This document shows positions 17,968-26,978 of a stretch of DNA of 64,000 nucleotides, one piece after another. The notes under the pieces are model-generated. The model was not told the origin of the DNA. It ran no database searches and saw only the letters and a program-made list of their open reading frames with translations. The position numbers and the translations under genes were made by a program. The stretch's first letter is position 1; the number at the start of each line of letters is the position of its first letter. Source of the stretch: an uncultured bacterium (GTDB lineage Bacteria > Planctomycetota > UBA1135 > GCA-002686595); NCBI GenBank assembly GCA_937910685.1, contig CALEMP010000205.1, positions 1 through 64,000 on the forward strand. The letters are read 5' to 3'.

Positions 17968-18492
17968 TCAGCCCCCCTGCCCTCCGGATTTACCGGTTAT
18001 ATGGTTTTCAAATTCCTCAAAGGCCGCTTCGGTTTCCGCCTCCATGGCGTCCCAACGATCCGCGGACCAAATTTCAACGCGGCCGCCCACGCCCACCTGC
18101 ACCACATCTCGCTCGATCCCCGCCAGCTTCATCAGAGGCGCGGGCAAGAGCAGCCGACCGGATGCGTCTAGGGTGAACTCGTGGCCACTGCGCAAGAGAG
18201 CGCGCTGGCGGCTGCGTTGCTCCCGCGAAGCAAAAGCCTCCATATTCACCATCGAGGTGGCTTTGCGGTGGCCTTCCTTGGTGAACAGGAAAATGCAGCC
18301 GTCGAGGCCGCGCATCAGGACGCCGGCCCGGTTGCCCTCGTCATCGAGGGGCAGGCCCGCCTGGAACCGCTTGGGCAAGAACACCCGATTCTTGGGATCC
18401 ACCGGGTGACGCGACTCGCCAATGAACACGGGCGCAGGGGACCCCTGGGGGCCCTCCTCATCGCTCTGCCACTTAGCTCCACTTTGCGCCAT
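17968..18492 (-). CDS. mraZ: MraZ, AbrB-fold regulator of the dcw cluster
   Basis: About 174 residues from the ATG at 18492; a start at 18567 would run through the presumed operator and is unlikely. Two SpoVT/AbrB-like half domains are visible: FIGESRHPVDPKNRVFLPKRF and, about 75 residues later, HEFTLDASGRLLLPAPL. MraZ forms a ring and represses its own operon by binding repeats upstream of mraZ. It is somewhat longer than typical (about 145-150) because of polar extensions at both ends. A pair of TGGGG boxes 10 bp apart lies just upstream of the start. Confidence 0.9.
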   Translation of the reverse strand: MAQSGAKWQSDEEGPQGSPAPVFIGESRHPVDPKNRVFLPKRFQAGLPLDDEGNRAGVLMRGLDGCIFLFTKEGHRKATSMVNMEAFASREQRSRQRALLRSGHEFTLDASGRLLLPAPLMKLAGIERDVVQVGVGGRVEIWSADRWDAMEAETEAAFEEFENHITGKSGGQGG

Positions 18493-18507
18493 ATACCTAT
18501 TCAACTG

Positions 18508-18522
18508 CCCCACCTCACCCCA
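18508..18522 (-). promoter_or_regulatory. Possible MraZ box
   Basis: On the minus strand the sequence reads TGGGGTGAGGTGGGG: two TGGG(G) units exactly 10 bp apart, 16 nt before the mraZ start. Known MraZ sites are TGGGN repeats separated by 5 nt. Only two units are clear, where three or more are usual. I see no convincing -10/-35 pair nearby. Confidence 0.4.
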
Positions 18523-18720
18523 AGCAACGCCTCTCGAGGATTTATTCAAGAGTGGGGCAAAATACACGGCGCCCCCTCAGCCCGAGGGCGGATACGAGCC
18601 ACTAGATCTAGGGGGTGACCTGGAAGAATGCAGCGCACCTACCCCATATCCGGGGATTCTAAACTTGCCCTAAACGGAGCTATTATTTTCCCTCCCTGGA
18701 CGCGAGTCCCTCTACGGGAC

Positions 18721-18760
18721 AAAAAAACCGCCCTGGGCGCCCCCAAGAGCTGGGTGCGAC
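18721..18760 (-). terminator. Possible terminator after zinc-ribbon gene
   Basis: On the minus strand a short GC-rich stem (CGCC-CAG-GGCG) is followed by GGTTTTTTTG. The T tract is clear (A tract starting at 18721 on the plus strand) but the stem is weak. It would separate the zinc-ribbon gene at 18811-19542 from the dcw operon. Confidence 0.4.
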
Positions 18761-18810
18761 CGGACGGTCGGGTTCCATGGCCTGGTTGGGCCGTCAGGAG
18801 GCAGTAAAGG

Positions 18811-19542
18811 CTAGGTGCCCTCGTCCGGGATCGGGCCCGATGGCTCGGCCCCGGGCTCGATCTCTGCCTCCACCGACGCCCCATTATCAGCCTCCCCAAA
18901 GGAGGGCGCCAGGTCCAGCTGAACCTGAGGGTCCTCATCGGTACCAGCCCCATCAAGCAGGGCCTGTAACTCATGGCGCAGGCTCTCCATTCGCTCGGGG
19001 GTGAAGTCGTAGACCTCTACCCGGTGCAGCTCGTCCCGGCGAGGCTTCTTGACCAGGAAAGCTTCGCTCCCCTGTTCGCGCACGACCCGGGTGACTTTCA
19101 AGCGGCGCTTGCGCAGCATCAGCAGGCAAACCACATAACGAATCTCCAGCAGGCGCACTTCCTTACGTGGCGAGAGGGCATCAAAGAGCTGCTCCAGCAC
19201 TTCCATGTCCATGCGCACGGACTTCTCCACCACCTCTTGATGCCGCGAAGACCACCAAAAGCGGTCGTTAGCGGGCGTTTCGCCCTCATTGACAACAGCC
19301 CCTTCCTGTTCCACATCCGGGCCGGGGCCATCTTTACCAGAGGCTTGCCCCGCTGAGGTCAATCCCTCACCGGCTGCGCCTGCTTTCCAGCAGGGGACGC
19401 AAAAGTCCTGACGTAGCAGTCCCTCACCACCGACTTCCAGCATGGACTGGATCGCCTCGCCTTGGGTGAACACCTTTTCGCAGGCAGCGCATCCGCCGCC
19501 GCGACGTTCTACTTTCCATTGGGCCATTGCGTGGATGAGCAT
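18811..19542 (-). CDS. Zinc-ribbon-like protein of unknown function
   Basis: About 243 residues from the ATG at 19542; starts at 19527 and 19647 are also open, the latter overlapping the neighbour. An N-terminal cysteine pair CAACEK and a second pair FCVPCW about 30 residues later form a likely four-Cys zinc site. A conserved-looking middle (FDALSPRKEVRLLEIRYVV, CLLMLRKRRLKV) is followed by a segment resembling KKPRRDELHRVEVYDF and an acidic, low-complexity tail. I do not recognise a named family. It sits between the dcw operon and the glycan block, 50 nt after the HEAT lipoprotein gene. Confidence 0.65.
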   Translation of the reverse strand: MLIHAMAQWKVERRGGGCAACEKVFTQGEAIQSMLEVGGEGLLRQDFCVPCWKAGAAGEGLTSAGQASGKDGPGPDVEQEGAVVNEGETPANDRFWWSSRHQEVVEKSVRMDMEVLEQLFDALSPRKEVRLLEIRYVVCLLMLRKRRLKVTRVVREQGSEAFLVKKPRRDELHRVEVYDFTPERMESLRHELQALLDGAGTDEDPQVQLDLAPSFGEADNGASVEAEIEPGAEPSGPIPDEGT

Positions 19543-19592
19543 ACCGCTCTCGCCAGTCGGGATCGAGGTTTGCCCGGAATCTCCGCCCCGTT

Positions 19593-20585
19593 CTAGCCAG
19601 GATCCCGTTGCACGTCGATACGTGCCTTGCCATTCAAGCGCCACCATTCTCTCCAGGCCGCCGTTCCACGCAGGTCCCGCACACCCGTCAGGTTGAACAG
19701 GGAGCGATACGCCGAGCGCGCGTGGCTCAAGTCCGTCGAGCGTAGAATCCGTTCTAGATGGTTGATCAGGGCTGGCACCGCGCGCACATCCCCCGCCAAT
19801 CCAAGGCCAACAGCCGCTGCCTCGGACACGGCAGGATCAGAGTCCACGAGGGCACGGCTCAAAGCTCCAAGCGCCCGGTCCAAATCCCCGCCAGCGCCCC
19901 CCCTGGTGGACAGGTCCCGACTGCGTCGGGCCAAGGCCAGGGCGCTGTACTTGCGCACAGTCCAATCGGAGTCCGAACGCAAGAGCTCGATCAGAAGTGC
20001 CTGCACCTCGGTTTCGTTCCCACTAGAGAGGGGCAGCCGAATCAGCAACTCTGCAGCCAGTCCCCGGGCACGAGAGTTGTCCGTGCGTAGCAACTGATTG
20101 CTAACCTCTGGCACTCCCGCCCCTCCGAGGGCTTCGAGCACGTCCCCCGCAATCGCTGGCCCGTCGCCGTTCCCAAGGGCCAGTAACTCGGCCAAAGGAC
20201 CTGCAGCCGGAGCCCCGATCACCGCGAGTTCTTGCTTGATCAAATCGTATTGCCCCAAGCGGTCTGCACCTGGCTGGGTGAAGGCTCCCGCCTTGTAGGC
20301 GGTGATCAATTCCCCGATCAGGTTTTCCACCAGGAATCGCGTAAGGCCCGGATCCTCCAGGGCCATTTCACGACGGATGGGCCAATCTGCGGCCTGCTCG
20401 ATCCATGCAGCCCAAAGCTCACGATAGGCACTGGGCAGATCGTTCAAGGGTGTGCGCGCTGCCACCGGCCTAGCAGGCTCTTGCTTGGTGGGAGTTCCGC
20501 ACCCACTCCAGCCGAAGCACAGACCCAGCAAAAGGCCGCAGAACATCTGCGGCCCTATCCTTTTATTTTGACATTGAATCATCAT
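19593..20585 (-). CDS. HEAT-repeat lipoprotein
   Basis: 330 residues. The N-terminus is a lipoprotein signal with a lipobox ending WSGC at about residue 29. The rest is alpha-helical with HEAT-like repeats: PLAELLALGNGDGPAIAGDV, then DWTVRKYSALALARRS, DPAVSEAAAVGLGLAGD, VRAVPALINHL. HEAT solenoids bind other proteins. It ends with a Trp-rich AAWREWWRLNGK segment. Its start overlaps the stop of the GT4 gene upstream by 4 nt, so it is probably translated with the glycan genes. Confidence 0.75.
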   Translation of the reverse strand: MMIQCQNKRIGPQMFCGLLLGLCFGWSGCGTPTKQEPARPVAARTPLNDLPSAYRELWAAWIEQAADWPIRREMALEDPGLTRFLVENLIGELITAYKAGAFTQPGADRLGQYDLIKQELAVIGAPAAGPLAELLALGNGDGPAIAGDVLEALGGAGVPEVSNQLLRTDNSRARGLAAELLIRLPLSSGNETEVQALLIELLRSDSDWTVRKYSALALARRSRDLSTRGGAGGDLDRALGALSRALVDSDPAVSEAAAVGLGLAGDVRAVPALINHLERILRSTDLSHARSAYRSLFNLTGVRDLRGTAAWREWWRLNGKARIDVQRDPG

Positions 20586-21949
20586 TTACTTTCCTCATCA
20601 GGCAGGCCTAGGGCAGAGCGCGGGGCGACCTTCAAGGCCTCATCCCACGCGTCCATGGCCTCCTGGGCCATTCGCTCTTCAAACCATGTTTCTTCTGGGA
20701 CCTTTGGCGGTCCCTTCCGCATGGTTCGCGCGTAAAGTGCCTGCATGTGCTCAACGGTTTGCTCGTAAAGATCGTCCTCGCGTACGATCTTGCCCCTTTG
20801 AATCTCAAGCAAGCCCCGCTCCCGGGCCAGACGATCCAAGACCGCAGTCAGGTCATCTTCGGATCCTTGCTCGAAGAAAAGGACCCCTTGCATATCGGAA
20901 AAGCGCTCAGAAAAGACGTCAATCAGGGGCAATACCAGGGGCAGGCCAAGGCTTTGGGCCTCGGAAGCCACCAAACCGTAGGACTCCATGGCGAGGGATG
21001 CACAGGCTGCCACATGCACTTGAGTGACCGGATGGTCCGCGAGGTCTTCCGGAGCATAAGCCCCAAAAGTCTCGATCCACGGCTCGCTTTCCCCGGTGGC
21101 ATGGCCCGCCAGAACCAGATGCACGCGCCCTCCCAGGCGGCGGGCTGCGGCCTTGAGGAGAGTCACCCCCTTGGCCTCATCGCTCAGGCCCCAAGCTCCC
21201 ACGCGTAAGGGTTGGCCGGGCTTGGGGGCAGTCCATGTTTTCTGAAGGGTCAAGCGCGCAGGGGCCAGGGGTGGCACCACCGTCATGTTGTGACCGGGCA
21301 GCCCCAGGGACAGGAGGGATTCCGCGTGGGCCAAGCTGGGCACCAGAATGCGCCGGGCGCAGGCGAGTTCCGCCGCCAACTCCTGCATGCGAGTGGCCGC
21401 GCGCATGGCCTGCTCTTCCGCCGGAAGCCAAGGTGTTCGCGGAGGCACGGCTCCAGCGCATTGGCTGCAACCCACCGCACTGAACTCACGCTTGCAGATT
21501 GCTTTCTCCTGGGGATGTACGCGCCAACCCAACAAACAAGTGGCGTAGTGATCGTGCAAGGACACCATGGCGGGAATTCCCGCCCGCGCCGCGCGACGCA
21601 CAAGATCTGTGGAAAGGCGCACCCAATGGTGCACGTGCAGAACTTCGGTCTTGTGCTCCTGCATCAACTCCACCGCCACGCAGCTGGAACGGGGAGCCCG
21701 ATGTTTCTGCCAATGATCGAAGTAGGGATCCGAGCGCTCGATCTTGACCACGCGAAAACTCTTGCCCGTTGTGGGTTCGACTTCACGCTCCCGGCGCACG
21801 CTCGGGGGATGGGAGAACTCTAGGGTTCCGGCCAGAACGAGCACATCATGCCCGGCCGCCACAAGCGCCCAAGCCAGGGCGCGGGTAGAGAGTTCGGTGC
21901 CCCCCATCTGCTCGGGAGGCCAGCCATGAACGGCGAGGGCGATCCTCAT
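20582..21949 (-). CDS. GT4-family glycosyltransferase
   Basis: 455 residues, predicted cytoplasmic or membrane-associated. GT-B fold: the N-terminal half has VHGWPPEQMGGTELSTRALA, the typical Gly-rich acceptor loop, and VLHVHHWVRLSTD. The C-terminal half has GAWGLSDEAKGVTLLKAA and ESYGLVASEAQSLGLPLV, the E-x7-E-like donor-sugar motif. A Cys-rich stretch in the middle (CKREFSAVGCSQCAG) resembles Cys segments in some GT4 enzymes. It overlaps the next GT4 gene and the HEAT lipoprotein gene by 4 nt each, within the surface-glycan block. Donor and acceptor are unknown. Confidence 0.85.
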   Translation of the reverse strand: MRIALAVHGWPPEQMGGTELSTRALAWALVAAGHDVLVLAGTLEFSHPPSVRREREVEPTTGKSFRVVKIERSDPYFDHWQKHRAPRSSCVAVELMQEHKTEVLHVHHWVRLSTDLVRRAARAGIPAMVSLHDHYATCLLGWRVHPQEKAICKREFSAVGCSQCAGAVPPRTPWLPAEEQAMRAATRMQELAAELACARRILVPSLAHAESLLSLGLPGHNMTVVPPLAPARLTLQKTWTAPKPGQPLRVGAWGLSDEAKGVTLLKAAARRLGGRVHLVLAGHATGESEPWIETFGAYAPEDLADHPVTQVHVAACASLAMESYGLVASEAQSLGLPLVLPLIDVFSERFSDMQGVLFFEQGSEDDLTAVLDRLARERGLLEIQRGKIVREDDLYEQTVEHMQALYARTMRKGPPKVPEETWFEERMAQEAMDAWDEALKVAPRSALGLPDEESK

Positions 21950-23373
21950 GGACGCCCCCCTTGATCATGCAGCAGCCCGCGGTAGACCTCTTCGACGCGC
22001 TTGACGGTAGCGTCAAACTCGGGCAAATTCGGGGCCTTGGGTCGCAAGCTGCGAGTACCCTCGCGGTCAAGGCTGCGCTCTCCCAGAACCCGAGCCAGGT
22101 CCCCCCCATCCCCCAGGGTGAAGTGCCAACCATCGCGCCCTTCGGTCACCAACTCGGCCATGCCCCCCGAGCCTGAAACCAGGGCGGGAACACCCGCCGC
22201 CAGGGCTTCAAGAATCACCAGGGGCCGGTTTTCGAGCCAAATACTGGGTACCACGAGCAGATCTGCGCCTTCCAGAGCCCGTTGCACTGCGACCGCATCG
22301 AGGGCTTCGCCGATCTGCAATCCCAGGTGACCAGCCTTGTCCATAAGACTTTGGTGGTAGGTTGGGTCAGGCCCTTTGGGACCGAACAAACGCAGATCGA
22401 TGCCCGCGCGCTGGTCAGGGCTCAGGCGCCCATAGGCTTCAAGCAGAACGTGGGCACCCTTCGCGGGCACGAAGGTTCCAAGGAACAGGACCGCGAGGGG
22501 ACCACTGCGTTCGGCGGGTTTGAGTTTTTCGGCAAGTGCACCATCTCCCCCATGTTGGCCTTCCGCACGCTGTACTCCGGTGGGAAGAAACTCCACCCGC
22601 TTGGGGTCCAAGCCCAGGGCCAGGGAACGGTCTGCCAGGAACTGGCTCGGCGCAAAGATGTGCTGCGCGTGTTCTTGCACCGTTTGCATGAGGATCCGAG
22701 AACGCTCCTCCGCCGCACTTGCCCAATGCTGCTGGGTGCTGGCGTCCACGGACGTGCCTGGCTTTGTCACGGCCCTCGACTTACGCGCCAGCCCCGTGAT
22801 CCTCGGGGCCAGATCCAAGCCCGTGACTGCACGCACCGCACCGAGGACCTTGCCCACGACCCTTGCCCCAGCAGGCTGGTTCCAAGGCGTCGCGGCCAAG
22901 CAAGTACCGCAGCGGTCAAAGCTCACCTCTTCACAGAGGGTTCCGTCCACATGGAGTAGCTGGCCCATGCGCGCGCACTCCAGGCCGAAGTCGTGCAGGG
23001 TGAGTACCACTTTTGCGCCGCTCTCCGCCGCCTGAGCGAGGCAACCCACGGACAGATACATGAAGTGCTGAAAGTGAACAATTTCAGGACGAACATCCTC
23101 AAGCACGGATGCGAAGGCCTCTTCTATAGCAGGGTTGGAGTAGGTCTCTTCGTAGCCTTCGAAAAAGAGGTTGTTGGTGATCTCGTGCACCTCAACCCCT
23201 TGGTGGACGCGCCGAAAGATCGAGTGATCCGGCCGACTCACATCCTTTTCCGCACAGGCAACCTGCACCTCGTGGCCCAGGGCCAGTAGCGAGTTAGCGA
23301 GGCTTTCGGTGTATCGCTCTGTCCCCGCGGAGTTGCGCGGAGGATAGCGGTGAGTGACCTGAAGGATTCGCAT
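21946..23373 (-). CDS. GT4-family glycosyltransferase
   Basis: 475 residues from the ATG at 23373 (MRILQVTHRYPPR), a typical GT4 start; upstream in-frame codons are not protein-like. N-terminal loop RNSAGTERYTESLAN; middle Cys motif FDRCGTCLAA; C-terminal VLFLGTFVPAKGAHVLLEA and ENRPLVILEALAAGVPALV (E-x7-E donor motif). The sequence is related in layout to the adjacent GT4, both having a Cys pair after a LTLHDFGLEC-like or SLHDHYATCL-like segment. These Cys-containing GT4 genes look like an old tandem duplication. Start context is CTCCCATG. Confidence 0.86.
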   Translation of the reverse strand: MRILQVTHRYPPRNSAGTERYTESLANSLLALGHEVQVACAEKDVSRPDHSIFRRVHQGVEVHEITNNLFFEGYEETYSNPAIEEAFASVLEDVRPEIVHFQHFMYLSVGCLAQAAESGAKVVLTLHDFGLECARMGQLLHVDGTLCEEVSFDRCGTCLAATPWNQPAGARVVGKVLGAVRAVTGLDLAPRITGLARKSRAVTKPGTSVDASTQQHWASAAEERSRILMQTVQEHAQHIFAPSQFLADRSLALGLDPKRVEFLPTGVQRAEGQHGGDGALAEKLKPAERSGPLAVLFLGTFVPAKGAHVLLEAYGRLSPDQRAGIDLRLFGPKGPDPTYHQSLMDKAGHLGLQIGEALDAVAVQRALEGADLLVVPSIWLENRPLVILEALAAGVPALVSGSGGMAELVTEGRDGWHFTLGDGGDLARVLGERSLDREGTRSLRPKAPNLPEFDATVKRVEEVYRGLLHDQGGRP

Positions 23374-23587
23374 GGGAGCGTTCGAGTCTAGGGTTTTGGG
23401 ACTGTGGGATCGAAGGGTTCTCTCTTGGGACTGGGAATGGTTGGCTTCCCAGTGAGATGAAGCGGCTGGCAGCCGAGGGCAGGAGGGCATGGAGGGCGCC
23501 GACTCAAGCAGTACGGATTCGTGCGAAAAGGAGGAGTCCCCCCCGAGTCAAAAGTCTCTCAAGGGTCGATCTCCCCCCCCAAGCTTT

Positions 23588-24181
23588 TCAGTCCCCTTCA
23601 GCCTCAGCCCCATCACCCAGGGGAGTCTCCAGTCGCTTCGCCAATCCCTCCAACCCGGCCTCATAGTTCGCCCCAAGCATCGCATCAAGAACCCCCACCG
23701 CCACCATCCAACGGGTCATCAAATCATCGAACTCGTGATCCAAGGTCCAAGTCACCTTCGTCCCCTCGGGTGTAACCTCCATGCGAATCGAATCCTCCGC
23801 CTGCATGAAGCGCTCTCCATCAACGAACTCCAACCGATAACGCAATTCATCCTCTCCAGACGACAGCACCGTCAGCGTTCCATTCTTAAGGGGACCCTCG
23901 CTCTCCCAGACCCAATGCATCCCCTCGCCGGGCTCCCCCTCAAAAGTCCATTCAACATCCGGATCCCGCTCCTTAGACCAGGCGGACCAGTTGGGCCAAG
24001 TGGAAAGGTCCTCAAGGGTTGCTTGCAAAATAAAAGGCGGGGCGGCAATCACACGCGACCGCTCCACCCGGGTGGATTTGCCGAGGAACAGGTGACCACT
24101 GAAAAACACGGCCACTAGGATCAACAGGAAGGCGACAACAAAGGTAAAGGCTTTCTTCATTCGACCCGCAGCGTAGCGCAT
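23588..24181 (-). CDS. Membrane-anchored SRPBCC (START-like) protein
   Basis: 197 residues; an alternative ATG seven codons in (24160) gives MKKAFTF. An N-terminal membrane segment (FTFVVAFLLILVAVFFSG) is followed by an SRPBCC/polyketide-cyclase-like domain: IAAPPFILQATLEDLSTWPNW, then GPLKNGTLTV and EGTKVTWTLDHEF. Such domains bind hydrophobic ligands. It is flanked by gaps of 214 and 104 nt, so it may be its own unit inside the glycan block. Role unknown. I see no terminator or promoter in the flanking gaps. Confidence 0.7.
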   Translation of the reverse strand: MRYAAGRMKKAFTFVVAFLLILVAVFFSGHLFLGKSTRVERSRVIAAPPFILQATLEDLSTWPNWSAWSKERDPDVEWTFEGEPGEGMHWVWESEGPLKNGTLTVLSSGEDELRYRLEFVDGERFMQAEDSIRMEVTPEGTKVTWTLDHEFDDLMTRWMVAVGVLDAMLGANYEAGLEGLAKRLETPLGDGAEAEGD

Positions 24182-24285
24182 GGGGTGCCATTCCCAGCCA
24201 ACTTACCATTCACGGAAGAACCGTCCCCCCCCTCAAGCCCCCAAGAGAACCCGAGGACCCTCTGAACGCCGATACAGGATCCGCC

Positions 24286-25359
24286 TTAAAGGAGAGGCCG
24301 CACCAGTGCGAACATCCATCCCATAACCCTAGACAACCAGCGCGCGGCCAATTGCCCTCCCCCCGCATCAGGGGTCAGAGTCAATGGGCCTCCAACTAAG
24401 AGGTGTTTATCCCGCACCACCCTGCCCGCCTGTACCGCCCCCCGTTTGGCGAGGGTTTGGGGAACCAACCGCAAGGCGGCGAATTTACCCTGGAACCAAG
24501 CAATCAACCCCCCATGGCGCAGAGCCAGAGCAAGATAGGCGGTTTCGTAAATCAGTTGACTGGGCAGGGTCAAGATCAACGCGCGCAGGGAATAATTCTT
24601 GAGCAGATAAAGAGGTCGATTACGCGCGTGCAAGAAGAAACGCCGAGATGGGTATCGCGCCCCCGAACGGAAACTCACCCCAGGAGTCCCCTCATCGTGC
24701 AGCACTTCAGCATCAGGCACGCTCAAGATTTTGAGCCCCGCCGAACGCACGCGATAGGAAAGGTCCAAGTCCTCGAAAAGAATGAAGTAAACCGGGTCAA
24801 ATGCTCCCAGGGCACGAACTCGATTCCGGTCCACCAAGAGGCACAGGGAAACAGCCCCATCGAGGGGTTGCAAGGAACCATGGTCGGCAGCCCGTGCGGA
24901 GACAAGCGGCTGGTACCAATTACGCAGACTAAAGAGTCCCCCATGATGTAGCGCGCCCCCGTCATAGTGCACCCGACTCGGATCATCGGCGAACAAACTA
25001 CGGGGCTGAACCAGCGCCACGTCAGGATCAGTACCCGCAGCGGCCACAAGCTGGTCCAGGGTATCGGGCTCCAGATAGCAGTCATTGTCCAAGCACAAGA
25101 CCCAGTTATTGCGGGCAGCTTCCAGTCCGAGATTCCGCGCCCCTGCAGGCCCCAGATTCCCGCCAGCCTCGATCAATCGCACCCCTCCCCCACGCTCCCG
25201 GGCAATTCCCTCGCTGCCATCGGTAGACGCATTGTCCACCACCAAGACTTCGTCGGGGGCAAGGCTTTGGGCGTCCAAAGCATCAAGGCAGCGACCGAGA
25301 TAGCGCTGCCCTTGATAGTTGACCACCACCACCGAAACCTTGTGGATCCGCGTGCTCAT
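24286..25359 (-). CDS. GT2-family glycosyltransferase
   Basis: 357 residues. GT-A fold: VSVVVVNYQGQRYLGRCLDA, EVLVVDNASTDGS, NLGPAGARNLGLEAA, and the metal motif CLDNDCYLEPD. Later, FDPVYFILFEDLDLSYRVR is the ED-rich catalytic segment of rhamnosyl/galactofuranosyl-like GT2 enzymes. A C-terminal region with possible membrane-associated helices (LILTLPSQLIYETAYLAL) is present. The start overlaps the stop of the PIG-L/GT2 fusion gene by 4 nt. Likely adds a sugar to a surface glycan; specificity unknown. Confidence 0.87.
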   Translation of the reverse strand: MSTRIHKVSVVVVNYQGQRYLGRCLDALDAQSLAPDEVLVVDNASTDGSEGIARERGGGVRLIEAGGNLGPAGARNLGLEAARNNWVLCLDNDCYLEPDTLDQLVAAAGTDPDVALVQPRSLFADDPSRVHYDGGALHHGGLFSLRNWYQPLVSARAADHGSLQPLDGAVSLCLLVDRNRVRALGAFDPVYFILFEDLDLSYRVRSAGLKILSVPDAEVLHDEGTPGVSFRSGARYPSRRFFLHARNRPLYLLKNYSLRALILTLPSQLIYETAYLALALRHGGLIAWFQGKFAALRLVPQTLAKRGAVQAGRVVRDKHLLVGGPLTLTPDAGGGQLAARWLSRVMGWMFALVRPLL

Positions 25360-26978
25360 TTCAGGGGCAACTCAAAGTCCTCGTGACGCACGGGTTCCCG
25401 GCGGGACAAGCAATAGGGCAGGTTCCACAGAATTGAAAAAGACGCGCGCACCAATACCCAGGCGGACCCGGGTGTTTCCCTCAGGCTGCGGCCTATGCCA
25501 ATCGTGCCCACCGCGTCGGTCACTGCCCCGGCGTCCTCAGAGGCCTTGCCGCGTAACAACACACGGGTCAGAACCAAATAGGGCATAGCGAGCAGGTCCG
25601 TGAGGGGCGCGTACTTGAGCATGGACAACCAAGCGTTACGCGCGTGATAGAACAGGCTACGCTTGCCCATTTTTAAGCCAAAGGGAGTCTGGTGAAAGGC
25701 CTCAACCCCTGGATACTGCAACACACGCTTGCCCAAGTTCAGCAGGCGACAGGTCAGGTCGCGTTCGTTTCCATAGATAAAGAGTCGCGTGTCGTAGTAA
25801 CCGGCCTCACGAATATCCGCCGCCCGCACGAGACTCGCGCAGCCCCTAAAGGTGCTCATGTAGCGCTCGGTATTGATCGCCTCCGAGTTCTTGTAGGCCT
25901 CGGGCATGCCGGGCTCGACGATCTTGGTGGAGATCACCGCGGTGCTCAGAGGCTCTTGTTCGAGGCGTCCGAGGGCTCCCTCTAACCAGCCGGGGGTTAA
26001 GACCACGTCATCGTCCAGGATCGCGATGAGCTCGCCACTGGCGCTGGAGAACCCCAAGTTGAAGGTCTCGCAAGCCCCATACTTATCGTGCGGCATGACA
26101 ATCAGGCGCACTTCGGGGTACTCCGCCAAGATGCGCTCCGCGGTGTCATCGGAAGAGGCATTGTCCACCACGACGACCTCGTCAAAGGGGCGGGTTTGGG
26201 CCCGTAGGCCGTCCAGGTTGGAGCACACGTCTGCGGCCTTGTTCCAGGTGCTAATCACCGCGGTCACCCGGCGATACGAGCCAGCAGGCTCGGGCACATC
26301 CGGTTCCGGGATCCAAGCCCCCAGACGGGCTGCTTCCACACAAAAAGAGACTGATTTATCCGCGGGCAAGTCCACAAAACTCTCCACGCGCTCGACACCC
26401 TCAATATCCACCTCGGCCCCCGCGGCCAAATCCACATGCAAGGACCACTCTCCAAGGCGCGCCTGTTGGCTGACAAAACACTGGAGGGCCTGGTCCTTTA
26501 AGTTCGCCACGGACGACACATCTAAGAGCCGGTTGGAAAGGGGTGCGCGATTGATGCCATAGAGCAATACCCGTGCCCCGGGCAGGGTGCTCACGGCCGC
26601 CGCACAGGCCAAAGACGCGGCGCGATGATCCGGGTGCGCTTCGGTGGGCGCGGGCAGGTAAAAAAGATCCGCACCGCTGGCCTCGAAAGCCGCGCGCAGA
26701 AGCTTGACCAAGTCGTGGGTGCGGCCCAGCTCACCGTCCTTGAGGCCTAAGCCTGAAACCTCTTCAACTCCCAAGCAAAGGCCCGCTTGACGGCTCTCCT
26801 CCAAGCGCACACTGCCTTCTTCCACGGTCAAAACTAAAACCCGCGTGCGATCCCCGCGAGCCCGGTGCAAAGCCAATGCCCCGCCGCAACCCAGGACCTC
26901 GTCGTCCGCATGGGGCGCCACCACCAACGCACAGTTCGACACCGGGCGCAGTGGCAAGAGCGAAGGGAATCCGTCCAT
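25356..26978 (-). CDS. PIG-L deacetylase / GT2 glycosyltransferase fusion
   Basis: 540 residues from the ATG at 26978, which overlaps the upstream stop (TGATG). Residues 17-230 are a PIG-L (LmbE-like) N-acetylsugar deacetylase: APHADDEVLGCGG supplies the zinc-binding H and D residues, with a second zinc motif EAHPDHRAAS near 128. From about residue 247 a GT2 glycosyltransferase follows: VTAVISTWNKAADV, VVVVDNASSDDTAE, the DXD-like AILDDDVVL and GNERDLTCRLL. Both active-site sets look intact. The fusion implies that deacetylation of a GlcNAc-type unit and sugar addition are coupled. A separate PIG-L lies two genes upstream. Confidence 0.85.
   Translation of the reverse strand: MDGFPSLLPLRPVSNCALVVAPHADDEVLGCGGALALHRARGDRTRVLVLTVEEGSVRLEESRQAGLCLGVEEVSGLGLKDGELGRTHDLVKLLRAAFEASGADLFYLPAPTEAHPDHRAASLACAAAVSTLPGARVLLYGINRAPLSNRLLDVSSVANLKDQALQCFVSQQARLGEWSLHVDLAAGAEVDIEGVERVESFVDLPADKSVSFCVEAARLGAWIPEPDVPEPAGSYRRVTAVISTWNKAADVCSNLDGLRAQTRPFDEVVVVDNASSDDTAERILAEYPEVRLIVMPHDKYGACETFNLGFSSASGELIAILDDDVVLTPGWLEGALGRLEQEPLSTAVISTKIVEPGMPEAYKNSEAINTERYMSTFRGCASLVRAADIREAGYYDTRLFIYGNERDLTCRLLNLGKRVLQYPGVEAFHQTPFGLKMGKRSLFYHARNAWLSMLKYAPLTDLLAMPYLVLTRVLLRGKASEDAGAVTDAVGTIGIGRSLRETPGSAWVLVRASFSILWNLPYCLSRREPVRHEDFELPLK

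Noticed and set aside
17968-18567. mraZ starting at 18567.
   Set aside because: The added 25 residues run through the putative MraZ box and are not seen in MraZ proteins; the ATG at 18492 is better.
18602-18611. Perfect palindrome CTAGATCTAG as an operator.
   Set aside because: A single 10-bp palindrome without a partner or a nearby promoter; could be chance.
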